NCBI GenBank assembly: GCA_003157715.1
Contig: PMKK01000161.1
Location: 1-6,127 of the forward strand
Direction of reading: 5' to 3'
Source of the DNA: Actinomycetota bacterium
GTDB taxonomy: Bacteria; Actinomycetota; Thermoleophilia; UBA2241
DNA length: 6,127 bases
Shown piece by piece: positions 4,646-6,127 of this stretch. The notes below the pieces were generated by a model, which saw only the letters and a list, made by a program, of their open reading frames with translations, searched no databases and was not told the origin of the DNA. Every line of letters begins with the position of its first letter. Position 1 is the stretch's first letter. The translations under genes and the position numbers were made by a program.

Positions 4646-5812
4646 ATGAGCGAGCCACCAGGCGGGTCGGCCGCGCAGCCCGGTCTGATAGAGCGACACA
4701 CCGACGCCATCGGCAGTGCCGTGCTGGTCTGCGATGCCGACGGAGTCATCGTCGACTGCAACCGCGCCGCCATCGAGCTGCTGGGCTTCTCCAAGTCCGA
4801 GCTCGTCGGCCGGTCGATCGCCGACGCGGAGTGGCTGTCAGTCGGGACGTTCGCCGAAGACGGCCGGCCGCTCGACGAGTTCAGCGTTCCCGCGCTCGCC
4901 GACCTGCGCGCCGGACGCAGCATCCCGCCGACGGTCGTCGGCGCGCACGTCCAGGGCCAGAGCGAGCCGATGTGGATCCTCGTCTGCGCCGAGCCGCTGC
5001 CGCCCGACGACCAGGGCCACCCGGCAGGCGCCGTGCTGACCGTCACCGACATCACCGCTCAGAAACGCGCCGAGGCGCTCTATGCCGCGGTCGCCGACGA
5101 GCTCCACGGCGTGCTGCATGCGCTGCCCGACCTCTACTTCATGCTTGACGCTGCGGGACTCGTGGTCGACTACAGCATCGGTTCGGGGTTCGACGCCTTC
5201 GTCACGTCGGACAACTTCGTGGGCCGCCGTCCAGAGGAGTTCCTGCCCGGCGACTTCGCCCGCGCCATGCACAAGGCGATCGCCGCCGCGCGTCTGTCAC
5301 GCGAAGTCCAGACCTTCGAGATCGGGCTCGAGACGCCGGCCGCGGGACTCGCCTTTTTCGAGGGCCGCGTGGTGGCGCTGCCGGACGGCGCCGCCGTGGT
5401 GCTCGTCCGCGACATGACCGAGCAGCGCCAGGCCGAGCAGGAGCTGGCGCGCTCGGAGCGTCTGTATCGCTCCTTCTTCGAGCGGGCGTCGGTGGGCATC
5501 TTCATCTTCGACCCGGGCCTGCAGGTGACCGGCTGCAACGAGGCGTTCATGAACATGACCGGAAGGTCGCGCGACGACTTTGACGGGGTCGACCTGGCGC
5601 GGCTCGGTGACCAGTCCCTCGCGCCGGCTCTGACTGCCGCTCTGGCCGGCGAAGAATCGTCCTACGACGGGCCCTATCTGCAGGACGGCGCCCGCAGCGG
5701 CATCATCAGCCTCCGCACCCAGCCGGTGTTCGACGAGAACGGCACGGTCGTCGGCGGCATCGGCGTGATCGCCCGCATGTCTCAGCTCCTCGCGACCGAA
5801 GGCCGTGAGTAG
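4646..5812 (+). CDS. Protein with three tandem PAS domains and no output domain
   Basis: This 388-residue soluble protein is probably a cytosolic sensor. PAS1 spans about 17-140 (VLVCDADGVIVDCNRAAIEL, ending VTDITAQKRAE). PAS2 spans about 148-262 (LHALPDLYFMLDAAGLVVDY, ending VRDMTEQRQAE). PAS3 spans about 270-378 (FFERASVGIFIFDPG, NEAFMNMTGRSRDDF, ending GGIGVIARM). The DIT/DMT endings and following Glu/Gln/Arg-rich linkers are the usual PAS signal-helix junctions. No transmembrane segment, histidine kinase, GGDEF, EAL, sigma54 or HTH domain follows. The chain stops ten residues after PAS3, and no other frame resumes an output domain. It may pass signals by protein contact, or be the remnant of a longer sensor kinase. 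The ligand is not evident. AAAGGGG lies ten bases before the ATG. The gene follows tRNA-Leu by 180 bp and converges with the PPC-domain gene. Confidence 0.9.
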   Translation: MSEPPGGSAAQPGLIERHTDAIGSAVLVCDADGVIVDCNRAAIELLGFSKSELVGRSIADAEWLSVGTFAEDGRPLDEFSVPALADLRAGRSIPPTVVGAHVQGQSEPMWILVCAEPLPPDDQGHPAGAVLTVTDITAQKRAEALYAAVADELHGVLHALPDLYFMLDAAGLVVDYSIGSGFDAFVTSDNFVGRRPEEFLPGDFARAMHKAIAAARLSREVQTFEIGLETPAAGLAFFEGRVVALPDGAAVVLVRDMTEQRQAEQELARSERLYRSFFERASVGIFIFDPGLQVTGCNEAFMNMTGRSRDDFDGVDLARLGDQSLAPALTAALAGEESSYDGPYLQDGARSGIISLRTQPVFDENGTVVGGIGVIARMSQLLATEGRE

Positions 5813-5850
5813 CCGGGCGACCAGAGGATCGACCGGCCGCGTCGGCGGCG

Positions 5851-5880
5851 CGCGCCGATCCGCCGCGCGCCGATCCGCCG
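5851..5880. repeat. 15-bp tandem duplication
   Basis: CGCGCCGATCCGCCG occurs twice without a gap (5851-5865 and 5866-5880), followed by a degenerate partial copy (5881-5889). It lies in the non-coding junction after the PAS gene and looks like replication slippage in GC-rich DNA. Confidence 0.8.
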
Positions 5881-5883
5881 CGT

Positions 5884-5912
5884 GCCGCCGGTTCGTCTGA
5901 CCGACCGGCGGC
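5884..5912. terminator. 9-bp inverted repeat in the convergent junction, possible bidirectional terminator
   Basis: GCCGCCGGT (5884-5892) and ACCGGCGGC (5904-5912) pair perfectly around an 11-nt loop. The site lies between the ends of two convergent genes, where a shared terminator is expected, but neither side has a T run. Confidence 0.4.
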
Positions 5913-5916
5913 CGTT

Positions 5917-5936
5917 CGCGGACTCTACAGTCCGCG
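5917..5936. terminator. 8-bp hairpin spanning the PPC gene stop codon
   Basis: CGCGGACT (5917-5924) and AGTCCGCG (5929-5936) pair perfectly around the tetraloop CTAC. On the minus strand the loop reads GTAG and holds the TAG stop of the PPC gene. It may form part of a tandem terminator with the repeat at 5884-5912. No T run follows. Confidence 0.4.
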
Positions 5937-6127
5937 CCAGAGAGGCAAGCCGGTCACCTCGTCGGGCACTCGTTCGAGAGGCTGGCCGAGCAGCTCGGTG
6001 ATGACCAGCTCGCAGGCGAACACGACGCAACCGGGTGCGGCGTGGCCGCCGAAGGCGCGGCCGTCGCCCGCGGCCAGTGTGAGGTGCACGTGGGCCGCGG
6101 GTCCGCCGTCGCGCCGCGACAGATTGC
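5925..6127 (-). CDS. PPC/DUF296 domain protein, C-terminal part (partial)
   Basis: The minus-strand frame ending in TAG at 5927-5925 is open to the right edge, giving 66 residues of the C-terminus. It reads as the second half of a PPC (plants and prokaryotes conserved, DUF296) domain: NLSRRDGGPAAHVHLTLAA, then DGRAFGGHAAPGCVVFACEL, then VITELLGQPLERVPDE and VTGLPLWRGL. The HVH and GGH histidines match the metal-binding positions seen in bacterial PPC structures, and the TGLPLW ending is typical. Bacterial stand-alone PPC proteins are small trimers whose role is mostly unknown; in plants the domain follows AT-hooks. Where family members usually have a bulky hydrophobic residue after GGH, this protein has Ala-Ala. 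The upstream two-thirds of the gene lie outside the window. Confidence 0.85.
   Translation of the reverse strand, partial: NLSRRDGGPAAHVHLTLAAGDGRAFGGHAAPGCVVFACELVITELLGQPLERVPDEVTGLPLWRGL

Noticed and set aside
4420..5148. Plus-strand open frame starting inside the tRNA and overlapping the PAS gene
   Set aside because: It begins within tRNA-Leu and runs out of frame through the PAS gene, with an Arg-rich translation.

Overview
The window is a GC-rich bacterial chromosomal segment. It has sigma70-type promoters, purine-rich Shine-Dalgarno sites and a tRNA gene with an encoded CCA end. Strong third-position G/C codon bias leaves long meaningless open frames opposite and beside the real genes. 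No phage, IS, plasmid or CRISPR signature is visible. The lineage cannot be fixed from sequence alone; a high-GC proteobacterium or another high-GC phylum is plausible.

Left part (1-2732, all minus strand). Position 174 starts a basic Ala/Lys/Arg-rich protein that runs off the left edge and looks like the N-terminal tail of an HU-type DNA-binding protein. Upstream of it lies a compact two-gene unit: an M20-family metallopeptidase/deacylase (2732-1374) followed after 12 nt by a DraG/ARH-type ADP-ribosylglycohydrolase homologue (1361-444). The second protein keeps the fold motifs of its family, but both of its metal-binding signatures are damaged: TDDT reads TDAT, and the C-terminal GGDxDT block is missing through an apparent in-frame deletion. 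It looks like a pseudoenzyme. A 13-bp near-perfect inverted repeat lies between a -10-like element and the M20 ribosome binding site and may be its operator.

Middle (2733-4465). A DUF72 (YecE-like TIM-barrel) gene lies on the minus strand (3912-2911), followed by an 11-bp hairpin. Its 464-bp upstream region carries a good plus-strand promoter (TTGTCA-N17-TATAGT). About 290 bp of protein-poor, hairpin-rich DNA follows, including a 14-bp stem-loop and a 20-bp perfect palindrome; it is a candidate structured RNA. Next comes a near-consensus promoter (TTGACC-N17-TATACT), an 8-bp leader hairpin and tRNA-Leu(GAG).

Right part (4466-6127). A plus-strand gene encodes three tandem PAS domains with no output domain. 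It converges on a minus-strand PPC/DUF296 (AT-hook-associated/plant-prokaryote conserved) domain gene that is cut by the right edge. The convergent junction holds a 15-bp tandem duplication and two perfect hairpins, one with the PPC stop codon in its loop.

The genes do not form one recognisable pathway. The best leads are the apparently inactivated ADP-ribosylhydrolase in an operon with an M20 hydrolase, the operator-like repeat in front of that operon, and the structured intergenic region upstream of the tRNA.
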